Shown here piece by piece: positions 1 through 8,281 of a stretch of 64,000 nt of DNA; positions within the stretch are counted from its first letter, which is position 1, and every line of letters starts with the position of its first letter. The DNA is taken from the NCBI RefSeq assembly GCF_029581355.1, contig NZ_CP120849.1, forward strand, positions 1,706,501 to 1,770,500. Reading direction: 5' to 3'. The notes beneath the pieces were generated by a model, which was not told the origin of the DNA, ran no database searches, and worked only from the letters and a program-made list of their open reading frames with translations. Source of the DNA: Parabacteroides chongii (lineage in GTDB: Bacteria > Bacteroidota > Bacteroidia > Bacteroidales > Tannerellaceae). The translations under genes were made by a program, and so were the position numbers.

Positions 1-407
1 CCTTTTACCATCGGCTGTTTGGATGTCAGTGTAATGGTATTGCCCGGAGCGGTTACTTCATCCTGTTTAACGGAATAGGACGGATTGGCTGCCTGGCTAT
101 TTCTTCGGGTAAATCCGGTTATGTAAGTGATTGGACTGAAATGAGTCCCTTCCCTTGAAGGTGCTTCGACTCCGCTATAGAACAACCGGACTGCTTTTAT
201 GTCGGATGTATTTGTTTCATTACCGAATTGAAGAGTCAGTTTATTTAAGATATCCCCTTTTTGTGCAGGAATACGCATTTCCAACAGCACATTGTCTGTA
301 CGATCGATCAGAATCGGGATTTGCTGCTCCCTGACATACAGGCTGTCTGCAGCAATGGCGGTTTGCACGATGAATAGAAGACAGAGATAAAAGATGCTTT
401 TTTTCAT
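1..407 (-). CDS. nanH: Sialidase (exo-alpha-neuraminidase), N-terminal part, cut by window edge
   Basis: The first 135 codons are visible; the rest lies before base 1. Residues 1-20 form a signal peptide (MKKSIFYLCLLFIVQTAIAA). The following stretch (SLYVREQQIPILIDRTDNVL, then a segment with AVRLFYSGVEA) resembles the beta-sandwich N-terminal domain of Bacteroidales BNR-repeat sialidases. The catalytic propeller, Asp boxes and arginine triad are outside the window, so activity is inferred from this domain and from the neighbours. It is the last visible gene of the nan locus, 99 bp after the transporter, and has its own -7 box. A secreted sialidase here would release sialic acid from host glycans to feed the genes upstream. 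Confidence 0.82.
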   Translation of the reverse strand, partial: MKKSIFYLCLLFIVQTAIAADSLYVREQQIPILIDRTDNVLLEMRIPAQKGDILNKLTLQFGNETNTSDIKAVRLFYSGVEAPSREGTHFSPITYITGFTRRNSQAANPSYSVKQDEVTAPGNTITLTSKQPMVK

Positions 408-440
408 GATATTTGTTCTGTGAATTAGTTAATGCTGATT

Positions 441-482
441 CCAAAGGTAATAAATTCAGGACATGAATACGATTACCTTTGG
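441..482 (-). promoter_or_regulatory. Predicted sialidase promoter inside an inverted repeat
   Basis: An 11-bp perfect inverted repeat (CCAAAGGTAAT at 441-451, ATTACCTTTGG at 472-482) fills the gap between transporter and sialidase. Its left arm holds, on the minus strand, TACCTTTG (442-449), a Bacteroidales -7 box about 35 bp before the sialidase ATG. The right arm holds the same box facing the other way. It may be a promoter overlapped by an operator, or a stem-loop in read-through mRNA. No clear -33 element is seen. Confidence 0.45.
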
Positions 483-506
483 AGCTTTTTATTGATATTC
501 TTATTG

Positions 507-1751
507 TTAATCCGTCATATTTGCCACTTTCGGACGAAGGAAACATATCTGGATCAGCAAAGCAATGGCTACAAGACCTGCCAGCATGGCAAAATCATGT
601 CCCAGATTTCCGGCATCCGTCGACCTGCCCAGTAGATCCGTGATGGCAGCTCCGGCAAATACTCCTGTCATGTTCATGATACCGTAAGCTGTGGCACGAT
701 AGCGGGGAGAAATGAACTGGCAGAGGATCGGCATGTTGTTTGCATCGAAGATACCGAAACCGACGCCGAAGCAAAGTCCGCCTCCTACAATCATCAGGAA
801 GTTATGACCGAAACCGAGCAATAATAGCGATGGAATGGTCAAAGCCAGTCCGATTGCTCCGGTATAGACACGACCGCGTACATTCGTCTGTATCCATTTG
901 TCTGACAGGATGCCACCGACGATAACACCGATAAACGATGACAAAGCGATCGTGATGGTCGACAGTGGTCCGGCTTCCGACATATCTATGGATAAGTTTT
1001 CCGAGAACAGGGTCGGCAGCCAGTTTTTCGTTGCCCAACCCGGCAAGCTGGGAGTTGCAAAATAAAGCAGGATGATCCAGAATGATATATTGGTAAACAG
1101 CATCCCCATCCCTTTGAGGGCTCCTTTGACCGGATTCTCGACGGCTGCACCGACTTCTTTGATCTTATGAACGATATGGTCTTTCTTGTCTTTCAGAAAC
1201 AGGATCAGGATGACACTGTAGGCGATTCCGACAATACCGAACCAGTGGAAAGTCGTTTCCCAGGTGAAAGCGCTTGCTACCGTGGCTCCGAAGCCTCCGA
1301 GAGCCTGGCCGGTGTAAAGACCGGTCATGTGGATACCCACTGCCAATGAACGGGTTTTTCCCTGGTGATAGTCGGTAATCAAAGATAATCCGGCAGGGAT
1401 ATACAAAGCTTCACTTACCCCCATCAAGGCGCGCAGGAAATAAATTTGGTTGAATGTGGTACAGTAGCCCATCATCAAAGTTACAAACGACCAGACGAAT
1501 AAACTACCAACGATCAGCCATTTGCGGTTTACCCTGTCGGCAATCATACCTGCTACAGGGCTCATGAATCCGTAAATCCAAAGGAATACGGCCATCAGGC
1601 GACCGAAGTTGGCTGCCGATTCCAGTTCGGTGATGTCGATCATCATTGCATCTTTCATGGTGGAGAGCATCTGCCGGTCCATATAGTTCAGTAGGGCTAC
1701 TCCCCATAACAGACCGACAACGACCCAGGGATATATCTTTTTATTATTCAT
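507..1751 (-). CDS. nanT: Sialic acid transporter, major facilitator superfamily
   Basis: A 414-residue inner-membrane carrier with about 12 hydrophobic segments, beginning with an N-terminal helix (YPWVVVGLLWGVALLNYMDRQ) typical of the anion:cation symporter/NanT branch of the MFS. A cytoplasmic loop-2 motif (GMIADRVNRKW, about residues 68-78) matches the MFS signature. It would import free N-acetylneuraminate from the periplasm. It follows the epimerase by 49 bp, giving the order lyase-epimerase-transporter known as nanLET in Bacteroides fragilis. Specificity is inferred from this order; the sequence alone only shows an MFS organic-anion or sugar-acid carrier. Confidence 0.85.
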   Translation of the reverse strand: MNNKKIYPWVVVGLLWGVALLNYMDRQMLSTMKDAMMIDITELESAANFGRLMAVFLWIYGFMSPVAGMIADRVNRKWLIVGSLFVWSFVTLMMGYCTTFNQIYFLRALMGVSEALYIPAGLSLITDYHQGKTRSLAVGIHMTGLYTGQALGGFGATVASAFTWETTFHWFGIVGIAYSVILILFLKDKKDHIVHKIKEVGAAVENPVKGALKGMGMLFTNISFWIILLYFATPSLPGWATKNWLPTLFSENLSIDMSEAGPLSTITIALSSFIGVIVGGILSDKWIQTNVRGRVYTGAIGLALTIPSLLLLGFGHNFLMIVGGGLCFGVGFGIFDANNMPILCQFISPRYRATAYGIMNMTGVFAGAAITDLLGRSTDAGNLGHDFAMLAGLVAIALLIQICFLRPKVANMTD

Positions 1752-1800
1752 TTCGTTCTATTTTATAAGGTGAAAACAAAGTTTGGTTAGGCTGTTCATA

Positions 1801-3003
1801 TTATTTTGAAAGAATTTCTTGGCAAAGCAAGTTACATTTCAGAAGCATCCGGGGGATGTGGAACGGGCCTTTGTACATATTGCCTTTGGCTGGCTGGGAG
1901 AGAGTTCCGTCGTAGTGGAAATAACCGTACCATTCACCATACTCCCTGTCCGGGAAGCGGGCATAGGTATATTCGTTGATCATCCGGTGCATTTCCAGAT
2001 ATTTACTGTCGCCGGTGGCTTCATAGGCATACAATGTGGCGATAATGGCTTCGCATTGAGGCCACCAGAATTTCATATCGTGCCAGTATTCCTGCTGAGG
2101 CAGGTTCTTGCAGTCTCTGAAATAGGTAATGCCGCCGTATGTTTTATCCCAGCCCCATTCCCAGGCCCAGTCGAGGATAGTCAGCCCCATCTCTTTCAGT
2201 TCGGGGTCCCAGTTCCGGTATTTGGCTTCTTCCAGAATGAACCAGGCAGTTTCGATGGAATGGCCCGGATTAATTGTACGGCCGGGTATCGAATCGATGA
2301 ATTCACCATTAGGTCCTACTGTTTCGAGGATGGTCTTGAACTCCGGTTTCATGAAATCCCGGCGTAGCTCGTCGATGGATTCGTCTATTTGTTTGGTGAG
2401 GATCTCGTCATCGATCGCCTCGCGGATACGGGCAGCCGTATCGATCAGGATCATGCATAAAGAGTGCCCTTTGGCAACGAATCCTTCACGGAATTTCGGT
2501 TCCAGCAATCCCGGTGTATTTTTATAATAAAGAATCTGTTTGAATAACCGGACGGCTTTCTCCGCATAGCTTTTGTCTCCCGATGCAATGGAATACTGAG
2601 CCATGGCAATGGCAGCAAAAGTTTCAGAAAACACATATCTTCTTTTGCGTACCGGAATGCCGGTTGCCGTCACTTCATAAAACATACGTCCGTCTTCATC
2701 AAAACAGTGTTTTTCGATGAAGTCAATGCCGTTTTTACATGTCTCCAGCCATTCGGGATTTTTTTCGATATGATTATAGGCGTAAGCCAGGATGAAAGCG
2801 AAACGCCCCTGGAACCATACGGATTTGTTGGAATCCATTAATGAACCATCCCTGTTCAGGCAGGTAAAATAACCGCCGTTTTCCTTGTCGATGCCATATT
2901 TCAACCAAAATGGCATGACATCGTTCAGGAAATCATTTTTGTAAACGTCGCCCCAATAGCTTAGATATTCGGTAGGCTGGGCTATATTTGCTTTTGTATC
3001 CAT
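1801..3003 (-). CDS. nanE: N-acylglucosamine 2-epimerase (AGE/RnBP family), ManNAc to GlcNAc
   Basis: At 400 residues this has the length of the (alpha/alpha)6-barrel AGE (renin-binding-protein) family. It would interconvert free N-acetylmannosamine and N-acetylglucosamine in the cytoplasm, so it differs from the unrelated TIM-barrel ManNAc-6-phosphate epimerase of enterobacteria. Supporting stretches are GRFAFILAYAYNHIEKNPEW near residue 75, NPGHSIETAWFILEEA near 245 and a C-terminal GPFHIPRMLLKCNLL containing a conserved His. There is no signal peptide. It lies 5 bp after the lyase and is surely co-transcribed with it. The epimerase bypasses the need for a ManNAc kinase, and no such kinase is present in the window. 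Confidence 0.9.
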   Translation of the reverse strand: MDTKANIAQPTEYLSYWGDVYKNDFLNDVMPFWLKYGIDKENGGYFTCLNRDGSLMDSNKSVWFQGRFAFILAYAYNHIEKNPEWLETCKNGIDFIEKHCFDEDGRMFYEVTATGIPVRKRRYVFSETFAAIAMAQYSIASGDKSYAEKAVRLFKQILYYKNTPGLLEPKFREGFVAKGHSLCMILIDTAARIREAIDDEILTKQIDESIDELRRDFMKPEFKTILETVGPNGEFIDSIPGRTINPGHSIETAWFILEEAKYRNWDPELKEMGLTILDWAWEWGWDKTYGGITYFRDCKNLPQQEYWHDMKFWWPQCEAIIATLYAYEATGDSKYLEMHRMINEYTYARFPDREYGEWYGYFHYDGTLSQPAKGNMYKGPFHIPRMLLKCNLLCQEILSK

Positions 3004-3008
3004 AATGA

Positions 3009-3926
3009 TTAGAATTTGTTACATCTTTCAAAGAAGTTGATGGCTTCCAGCTCTGCTTTCATGGCAGCTTCTTCGGCATCGGTCATGTTCTGGAACGGCG
3101 TACGGTTCTTGCCGAGGTCCAGACCGATCAGTTTCATGATGCGCTTGCCTCCTACGATATTTCCGCGATAATGGCAGATCACGTTGATCACTTCCTGTGA
3201 GAAGTTTTGTTTTTCGCGGGCTGTTTCCAGGTCACCTGCTTTCCAGGCTTCGATGATACCGACCAATTCCTTGCCGTTGTAGTTGGTTGTTCCGCCGATA
3301 CCACCTTGTGCACCGCCCATGGCCAGGCAAGGCAGAATCGTTTCGTCTTGTCCGTGCAGCATGTCGAACTTGCCGTTTTTGTACAATCGGCATTGATTAT
3401 ATTCATACAGGCTCTCGTACGTATATTTGATACCGGTAAAATTAGGAATACGCCCGTCTACTGCTTTCAGGAAATCTACCATAGAAAGGAAAGCGCCGTT
3501 GAAGGCCGGAATGTGATAGTAATAGAAAGGCAGTTCCGGTGCTCCGCAAGCAATCTCTTCGCAATATTTCACCAATTCTTCCACGCGATTTACTTTTGGG
3601 AAAGGAGAAGCCATGGCACCGATTCCCCATGCGCCGATCTTTTGAGCATGAGCAGCCAGGTTCCGGCTTGTTTTTACACAGGTGCTTCCGACATGTACGA
3701 TCACTTTGAATCCTTCCGGGGCAACTTCCACCCATCTTTCGGCCAGTTTCATGCGCTCTTCTTCGTTCAGCATGTATCCTTCGCCGGATGATCCGTTGAT
3801 GAATACGCCTTTTAATCCGTTGTTGACTAGGAGTTTAGCATAAGCTTCAATGGGTTCGTAATTCACTTCTCCATTTTCATAAAACGGAGTAAAAGGGGCA
3901 TCGATCAGACCTTTAATTCTTTCCAT
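3009..3926 (-). CDS. nanL: N-acetylneuraminate lyase
   Basis: A 305-residue class I aldolase of the DapA/NAL superfamily that cleaves N-acetylneuraminate to ManNAc and pyruvate. Lys167 in FTGIKYTY is the expected Schiff-base lysine, Tyr137 in FYYYHIP is the expected proton-shuttle tyrosine (position equal to that in the E. coli enzyme), and NGSSGEGY near residue 45 matches the carboxylate-binding GS(T/S)GE motif. DapA homologues share the fold, but the NAL-type GSSGEGY and the neighbouring epimerase and transporter favour the lyase. It is the first gene of the nanLET operon; a TATATTTG -7 box lies about 50 bp upstream. Confidence 0.93.
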   Translation of the reverse strand: MERIKGLIDAPFTPFYENGEVNYEPIEAYAKLLVNNGLKGVFINGSSGEGYMLNEEERMKLAERWVEVAPEGFKVIVHVGSTCVKTSRNLAAHAQKIGAWGIGAMASPFPKVNRVEELVKYCEEIACGAPELPFYYYHIPAFNGAFLSMVDFLKAVDGRIPNFTGIKYTYESLYEYNQCRLYKNGKFDMLHGQDETILPCLAMGGAQGGIGGTTNYNGKELVGIIEAWKAGDLETAREKQNFSQEVINVICHYRGNIVGGKRIMKLIGLDLGKNRTPFQNMTDAEEAAMKAELEAINFFERCNKF

Positions 3927-3974
3927 GGTACTTCGTATTTAATAGTTATTGTTGCTGTTGTTTTAAATATGCGG

Positions 3975-3982
3975 CAAATATA
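3975..3982 (-). promoter_or_regulatory. Predicted -7 box of the nanLET operon, with AT palindromes upstream
   Basis: On the minus strand this reads TATATTTG, matching TAnnTTTG, 49 bp before the lyase ATG. Two short AT palindromes lie just upstream (taaaatatttta and ttattaataa, the second near 4026-4035). Such sites could bind the ROK repressor encoded next door, but AT-rich palindromes arise easily by chance. Confidence 0.5.
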
Positions 3983-4142
3983 AATAAAATATTTTAATAA
4001 TATGGCTTTTGTTTAAGGATATTATTTATTAATAAGCGCATAACAAACCAAATACCAAAGACCTGCCAGTTTGGTAAAAACATAAACAACAGGAAATGTA
4101 AAGTTGTGAATTGTAAGGTTTTGGCAATGCACTTCAGGATGA

Positions 4143-5354
4143 TCAATAGCGAATCATACCGAGTATCTTACTTCGGGACAATAAACATGCTCCCAGCACT
4201 CCGGCACGTTCACCTAATTTAGATACTTTAATCTCTGTATCCTGACTGACCAGATTCAGTGAATATTTACGGATGGCACTCTTGACCGGCAGACTGAGGT
4301 ATTCACCTGTCAGGGATAATGTACCGCCTAATACAACCAGTTCCGGATTAAAGATATTCATTAGTCCGGCAATACTTCTTCCCAGGTTGACGCCCATTTC
4401 TTCCAGTATTTCGATACATAGTACATCCTCTTTTTGTATGGCTTCTATCATATCCTCCATGGTGATCTCCTCGTTTTGGTCTATTTTTTTGGCCAGGATG
4501 GTGCTGCTTCCTTCTTTGTATTTTTCGAGCAGTTTGCGATGAAGTGCAGAACCGGAAGCTTCGGTTTCAATGCAACCTTTTTTGCCGCAATGGCATAATA
4601 TTTCATTATCAAAGAAACAGAAGTGTCCGAATTCACCGGAAAAACCGGATTTACCATAATAAAGTTCCCCGTTTATAAGGATGGCAAGTCCCAGTCCCCA
4701 GCTCATATTTATATATAGTATGTTTTTTTCTCCTTTGACGATTCCCTGCATATATTCGCCGTACAGCATGGCTCGACTATCATTCTCAATATATATTTTT
4801 ATCTTGATACGTTCTTCCAGTATTTGTGAAAGAGGTTTTTCGTCGAAATAGAATCTACTGTAACTGTATCCCGATACTGGTTTGACACGCCCTGAGATGT
4901 TTACTCCGACAGCCAATATCTTTTCTCTTTCTATCGGGAGCGAATCGATGAATGTATTGATTAACCGGCATAGAGATTCAAGTGCGGCCGGTGTATTTTC
5001 CATTAAATAAGGGATGTTTTCTTCTATTCTAACTTTTTCCCCTTTAAAATCAACGGCTGCCAAATTTATTTTATTCTTGTATATGTCTACACCCACAAAG
5101 TAGCCGGATGTCGGATTCAGTCCGTAGATATTCGGTTTTCGTCCTCCGCTGGTATCTTGTTTCCCGAAGTCCAGTATATAACCATCTTCTTGTAGTTCAC
5201 CGATCAGTTTGGTGACGGTCGGGATACTTAAATCCATTTCTTTACATAGCTCAGCAATTGTAGCATCACCATTGGCAATGTAGAAATGTATGATTTTCTT
5301 TTTAAGAAGCTCACTACGTGTGCAGTCATTTGTAATGAGGAATTTTGTATTCAT
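4143..5354 (-). CDS. ROK-family transcriptional regulator, probable sialic acid regulator
   Basis: The N-terminal winged helix-turn-helix (about residues 15-65, DATIAELCKEMDLSIPTVTK) is followed by a ROK sugar-kinase-like domain. The zinc motif is intact (a His in GEFGHFCFF, then CHCGKKGCIE), as in NagC, Mlc and XylR regulators, where sugar binding releases DNA. Start: an in-frame ATG exists at 5411, but 5354 (MNTKFLITNDC) fits the family better and lies downstream of a TATTTTTG -7 box at 5388-5395, which the longer form would overlap. It reads in the same direction as nanLET and sits directly upstream, so control of that operon by sialic acid or an amino sugar is the likely role. Ligand and operator are not shown by sequence. 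Confidence 0.85.
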   Translation of the reverse strand: MNTKFLITNDCTRSELLKKKIIHFYIANGDATIAELCKEMDLSIPTVTKLIGELQEDGYILDFGKQDTSGGRKPNIYGLNPTSGYFVGVDIYKNKINLAAVDFKGEKVRIEENIPYLMENTPAALESLCRLINTFIDSLPIEREKILAVGVNISGRVKPVSGYSYSRFYFDEKPLSQILEERIKIKIYIENDSRAMLYGEYMQGIVKGEKNILYINMSWGLGLAILINGELYYGKSGFSGEFGHFCFFDNEILCHCGKKGCIETEASGSALHRKLLEKYKEGSSTILAKKIDQNEEITMEDMIEAIQKEDVLCIEILEEMGVNLGRSIAGLMNIFNPELVVLGGTLSLTGEYLSLPVKSAIRKYSLNLVSQDTEIKVSKLGERAGVLGACLLSRSKILGMIRY

Positions 5355-5387
5355 GGCTATATTATTTACAGTTATATGATTATATGG

Positions 5388-5395
5388 CAAAAATA
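5388..5395 (-). promoter_or_regulatory. Predicted -7 box of the ROK regulator
   Basis: The minus strand reads TATTTTTG (TAnnTTTG) 33 bp before the chosen ATG at 5354. It supports that start and indicates the regulator is transcribed separately from the ABC genes only 70 bp upstream. Confidence 0.45.
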
Positions 5396-5426
5396 GATAA
5401 ATAAATTTCAAATCTCTCTCTTCTTC

Positions 5427-6116
5427 TTAAATAAGTTTTCTTATCTGATCGGAAGCCCGGTTTTCTATAGTAGAATAGAGTAACTCCTGTAGCATTCCGA
5501 ATTGCTCTTTGGAATAGCTATGGTCGATTGTGCCGTGATCGATATGGTGGATCTGGTCGCAGCTGGAAGTCAATGTTTCGAAAACATGTGATGTAACCAA
5601 CACCGTTTTGCCTCCTTCCCGGAGTTGTTGCAGGATAAGAGTGAGGATGTGTGCGCTTTCCAGGTCCAAACCGTTGAATGGCTCGTCCAGGATCAGAATC
5701 GGCTTATCCGGTTTGAGGACGGCCAGCAAGGCGAGTTTCTTTCTCATCCCTGTGGAATAGTTCTCTGTGATATCATCCAGTGGAATATGGAAAAGCTGTT
5801 GCCAGCTCTCTGTGTCAAATCCGTTTTTGCCTGCCGGAAAAAGATTCAGGTATTCCCGTCCTGTCATATAAGGGTAAAAATAGTTTTCGGCTTCCAGATA
5901 CGCTATATCTTTTCTTTTCAGAGCTGTGTCATTGTAAAGGACCGAGCCTTCGGACGGGCGGATGAAAGCATAAAGCGTATTCAGCAAGGTGGTCTTTCCT
6001 GCACCGTTCAAGCCGACCAAACCATGTATTTTACCCGGTTCCATCGAGAGGTTGATCCCTTTCAGGACAGGAGATTCTTTTTTATATTCTACTTGTAGAT
6101 TCCGGATTGTAAGCAT
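5427..6116 (-). CDS. ABC transporter ATP-binding subunit
   Basis: A 229-residue nucleotide-binding domain with Walker A GLNGAGKTT (about residues 35-43), signature YSTGMRKK (about 122), Walker B ILILDEP (about 141) and the switch His in TSHVFE. It resembles the ABC-2/CcmA-like group that pairs with a separate polytopic permease. Its start overlaps the end of the permease gene by 35 bp, so the two are translationally coupled. The exported substrate cannot be read from the sequence; such pairs move drugs, lipids or peptides or act in membrane homeostasis. Confidence 0.88.
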   Translation of the reverse strand: MLTIRNLQVEYKKESPVLKGINLSMEPGKIHGLVGLNGAGKTTLLNTLYAFIRPSEGSVLYNDTALKRKDIAYLEAENYFYPYMTGREYLNLFPAGKNGFDTESWQQLFHIPLDDITENYSTGMRKKLALLAVLKPDKPILILDEPFNGLDLESAHILTLILQQLREGGKTVLVTSHVFETLTSSCDQIHHIDHGTIDHSYSKEQFGMLQELLYSTIENRASDQIRKLI

Positions 6117-7050
6117 ATAAATAGGTTGTTAGAGTCCGGCGTGCCGCCAGATAGTTTTTGATCAGGAAAAACAGGATAACCGGTAAAAGAACCGGAAGGA
6201 AAATGCTTATTACAGCAATAGTAAGGGGCACTTGTCCTCCTGTTATCTTAGTGCCAGGCAGATAATGGGCATATTTGTTTACAATGAATAACGATATATT
6301 AAGGGATATTGCGGCTAGAAAGGTGAGGATAAGCCACCAGTGTTCCGGATATAAAAACGTATATATCGCGCAAACGGGAATTATCGCGCAGAAGAATAAT
6401 TTAAGATACAGGAACAGTTTCCTGTGCAGAAACCTATTGGCTGGGAGTTCCTGTGCACAGAGTATCTGTACCGGCTCTGAAAATCGGAATAGATCGGATA
6501 ATATAACTGTCAAAAACCAAAATGAAGCCAAAGAGGCGAAAGGCAGCAACAGACCTATCCATGCACTGATATAAAGAACCAATAGCAAGCCACCGTATTT
6601 TCGTATTCCTGACCGTAGTTCAAAGGCTTCTGCCGGTATCCATTCAGGAGAATCTATCCCTTTCTTTGTCCGGTGAAAAGGCTGTTTTATGAAACTGACT
6701 CCCAGGCATCCTATTATAATTGCCAGCGATATATACCAGAATGAATTTATCAGTATAATAATAAAGAACGGTAAGGATAATAAGATGTAATCCATGCAAA
6801 ATACTTTCCAGGCATTCCTTTCAGCAAGAAAGATGAAATGGTAGTCTTTTCTCCCTAACTGAAACAAAGCCAGAAGTGTCAGCAAGAGGGCTGCTATGAT
6901 CAGGCTTCCTGTTAATTCCTTTGTAAATTGGTACAGTGCAATTCCGGGGATAAGCAAAATGCCTGTTATCGCAATCAGATAGATCACAGGAATTTCACGG
7001 ATAAACTTTCCCGACTGCCGGAGCCTGAAACGAAGGAATGCACTGTTCAT
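6082..7050 (-). CDS. ABC-2-type membrane permease
   Basis: A 322-residue polytopic protein with several strongly hydrophobic segments (for example PVIYLIAITGILLIPGIALY near residue 20 and VPLTIAVISIFLPVLLPVIL near 280), arranged as paired helices separated by basic loops. No catalytic motif is present. Its 3' end overlaps the ATPase gene, the strongest evidence that it is the membrane half of that transporter. A TACATTTG -7 box at 7074-7081 on the minus strand starts the two-gene operon, divergent from ruvB. Confidence 0.75.
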   Translation of the reverse strand: MNSAFLRFRLRQSGKFIREIPVIYLIAITGILLIPGIALYQFTKELTGSLIIAALLLTLLALFQLGRKDYHFIFLAERNAWKVFCMDYILLSLPFFIIILINSFWYISLAIIIGCLGVSFIKQPFHRTKKGIDSPEWIPAEAFELRSGIRKYGGLLLVLYISAWIGLLLPFASLASFWFLTVILSDLFRFSEPVQILCAQELPANRFLHRKLFLYLKLFFCAIIPVCAIYTFLYPEHWWLILTFLAAISLNISLFIVNKYAHYLPGTKITGGQVPLTIAVISIFLPVLLPVILFFLIKNYLAARRTLTTYLYAYNPESTSRI

Positions 7051-7073
7051 GGGTGTTCAATTAACGTTCCCGA

Positions 7074-7081
7074 CAAATGTA
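7074..7081 (-). promoter_or_regulatory. Predicted -7 box of the ABC operon
   Basis: TACATTTG on the minus strand, 23 bp before the permease ATG at 7050. With the box at 7191-7198 it makes the 155-bp gap a divergent promoter region. Confidence 0.45.
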
Positions 7082-7190
7082 GGGAATTTTATCTATTTCA
7101 GATTAGTATACATGGTAATTGTATTTTGCATCGGGAAGAAATTTGTATTTGCTAATAGGCGGCTATCCGGTGTAAAGCGAATATATTTAC

Positions 7191-7198
7191 TATCTTTG
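7191..7198 (+). promoter_or_regulatory. Predicted -7 box of ruvB
   Basis: TATCTTTG, matching TAnnTTTG, ends only 7 bp before the ATG at 7206. Transcription from it would give an almost leaderless mRNA for that ATG, or a leader of about 13 nt for the ATG at 7218. Confidence 0.5.
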
Positions 7199-7205
7199 CG
7201 AGGCA

Positions 7206-8243
7206 ATGAGCAAAAATATGGAAGACGATTTTGATATAAGAGATACCCGTATGCCGGAAAGTGAACGAGAGTACGAGAATGCACTCCGTCCCCTTTCTTT
7301 TCACGATTTCAGCGGACAGGCCAAAGTAGTCGAGAACCTGAAAATCTTTGTAATGGCTGCCCGTATGCGTAAAGAAGCATTGGATCATGTATTGCTGCAT
7401 GGACCTCCCGGACTGGGAAAAACGACATTATCGAATATTATCGCCAATGAACTGGGAGTAGGTTTTAAAGTGACTTCCGGGCCGGTGTTGGATAAGCCCG
7501 GCGATCTGGCGGGTGTGCTGACTTCGCTGGAAAAGGATGATGTCCTTTTTATCGATGAGATTCACCGTCTGAGTCCGATCGTGGAAGAATATTTGTATTC
7601 GGCTATGGAGGATTACCGGATCGACATTATGATCGATAAAGGACCGAGCGCCCGTTCCATCCAGATAGACTTGGCGCCTTTTACGTTGGTGGGGGCAACT
7701 ACCCGTAGCGGTTTGCTGACCAGTCCGTTGCGTGCCCGTTTCGGGATCAATATGCACCTCGAATATTATGAGATGGAGACATTGACGAAGATCATTCTTC
7801 GTAGTGCGGATATCCTGAATGTAAAATGCGAACTGAGTGCGGCCAAGGAAATAGCTTCCCGTAGCCGTGGAACTCCTCGTATTGCCAATGCGTTGTTGCG
7901 TCGTGTGCGTGACTTTGCACAGGTGAAAGGTTCCGGCGAAATAGACAAGGCTATATCCTGCTATGCGTTGGAGGCGTTAAATATTGACCGATACGGTCTG
8001 GATCAGATAGATAATAAGTTACTGACAACAATTATAGACAAATTTGGCGGAGGTCCGGTCGGCCTGACGACTATTGCTACGGCTTTAGGTGAAGATCCCG
8101 GAACGCTGGAAGAAGTATATGAACCTTTCCTGATCAAAGAAGGATTTATCAAACGCACACCGCGGGGCCGCGAGGTAACGGAACTGGCTTATACCCATTT
8201 GGGACGGACGCGGGGTGACGGAGTGATAGGTTCTTTATTTTAA
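7206..8243 (+). CDS. ruvB: Holliday junction branch-migration ATPase RuvB
   Basis: A 345-residue AAA+ motor that, with RuvA, drives branch migration of Holliday junctions. Diagnostic stretches: [13 protein letters not shown] near the N terminus, Walker [10 protein letters not shown], Walker [10 protein letters not shown], sensor 1 [15 protein letters not shown] with the arginine finger, then the C-terminal winged helix ([22 protein letters not shown]). An in-frame ATG at 7218 (MEDDFDI) matches the usual Bacteroidales N terminus and leaves more leader after the -7 box, so the real start may be 7218. ruvA and ruvC are not nearby, as is common in this phylum. Confidence 0.97.
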   Translation: MSKNMEDDFDIRDTRMPESEREYENALRPLSFHDFSGQAKVVENLKIFVMAARMRKEALDHVLLHGPPGLGKTTLSNIIANELGVGFKVTSGPVLDKPGDLAGVLTSLEKDDVLFIDEIHRLSPIVEEYLYSAMEDYRIDIMIDKGPSARSIQIDLAPFTLVGATTRSGLLTSPLRARFGINMHLEYYEMETLTKIILRSADILNVKCELSAAKEIASRSRGTPRIANALLRRVRDFAQVKGSGEIDKAISCYALEALNIDRYGLDQIDNKLLTTIIDKFGGGPVGLTTIATALGEDPGTLEEVYEPFLIKEGFIKRTPRGREVTELAYTHLGRTRGDGVIGSLF

Positions 8244-8246
8244 TTG

Positions 8247-8274
8247 TCAATTGTCAATTATCAATTATCAATTG
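8247..8274 (+). repeat. Four tandem heptamers TCAATT(G/A)
   Basis: TCAATTG, TCAATTA, TCAATTA and TCAATTG stand head to tail between ruvB and the flippase gene. Short CAATT-type tracts like this are common filler in Bacteroidales intergenic DNA; no function is assigned. Confidence 0.8.
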
Positions 8275-8281
8275 TTTAGTT

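Noticed and set aside
441..482. Invertible (phase-variable) promoter before the sialidase
   Set aside because: The inverted repeats are 11 bp with only 20 bp between them, far shorter than known Bacteroidales invertible promoters, and no invertase gene is near.
1819..2527. Plus-strand frames of 130-180 codons inside the epimerase gene
   Set aside because: Antisense shadows of a strongly supported family gene.
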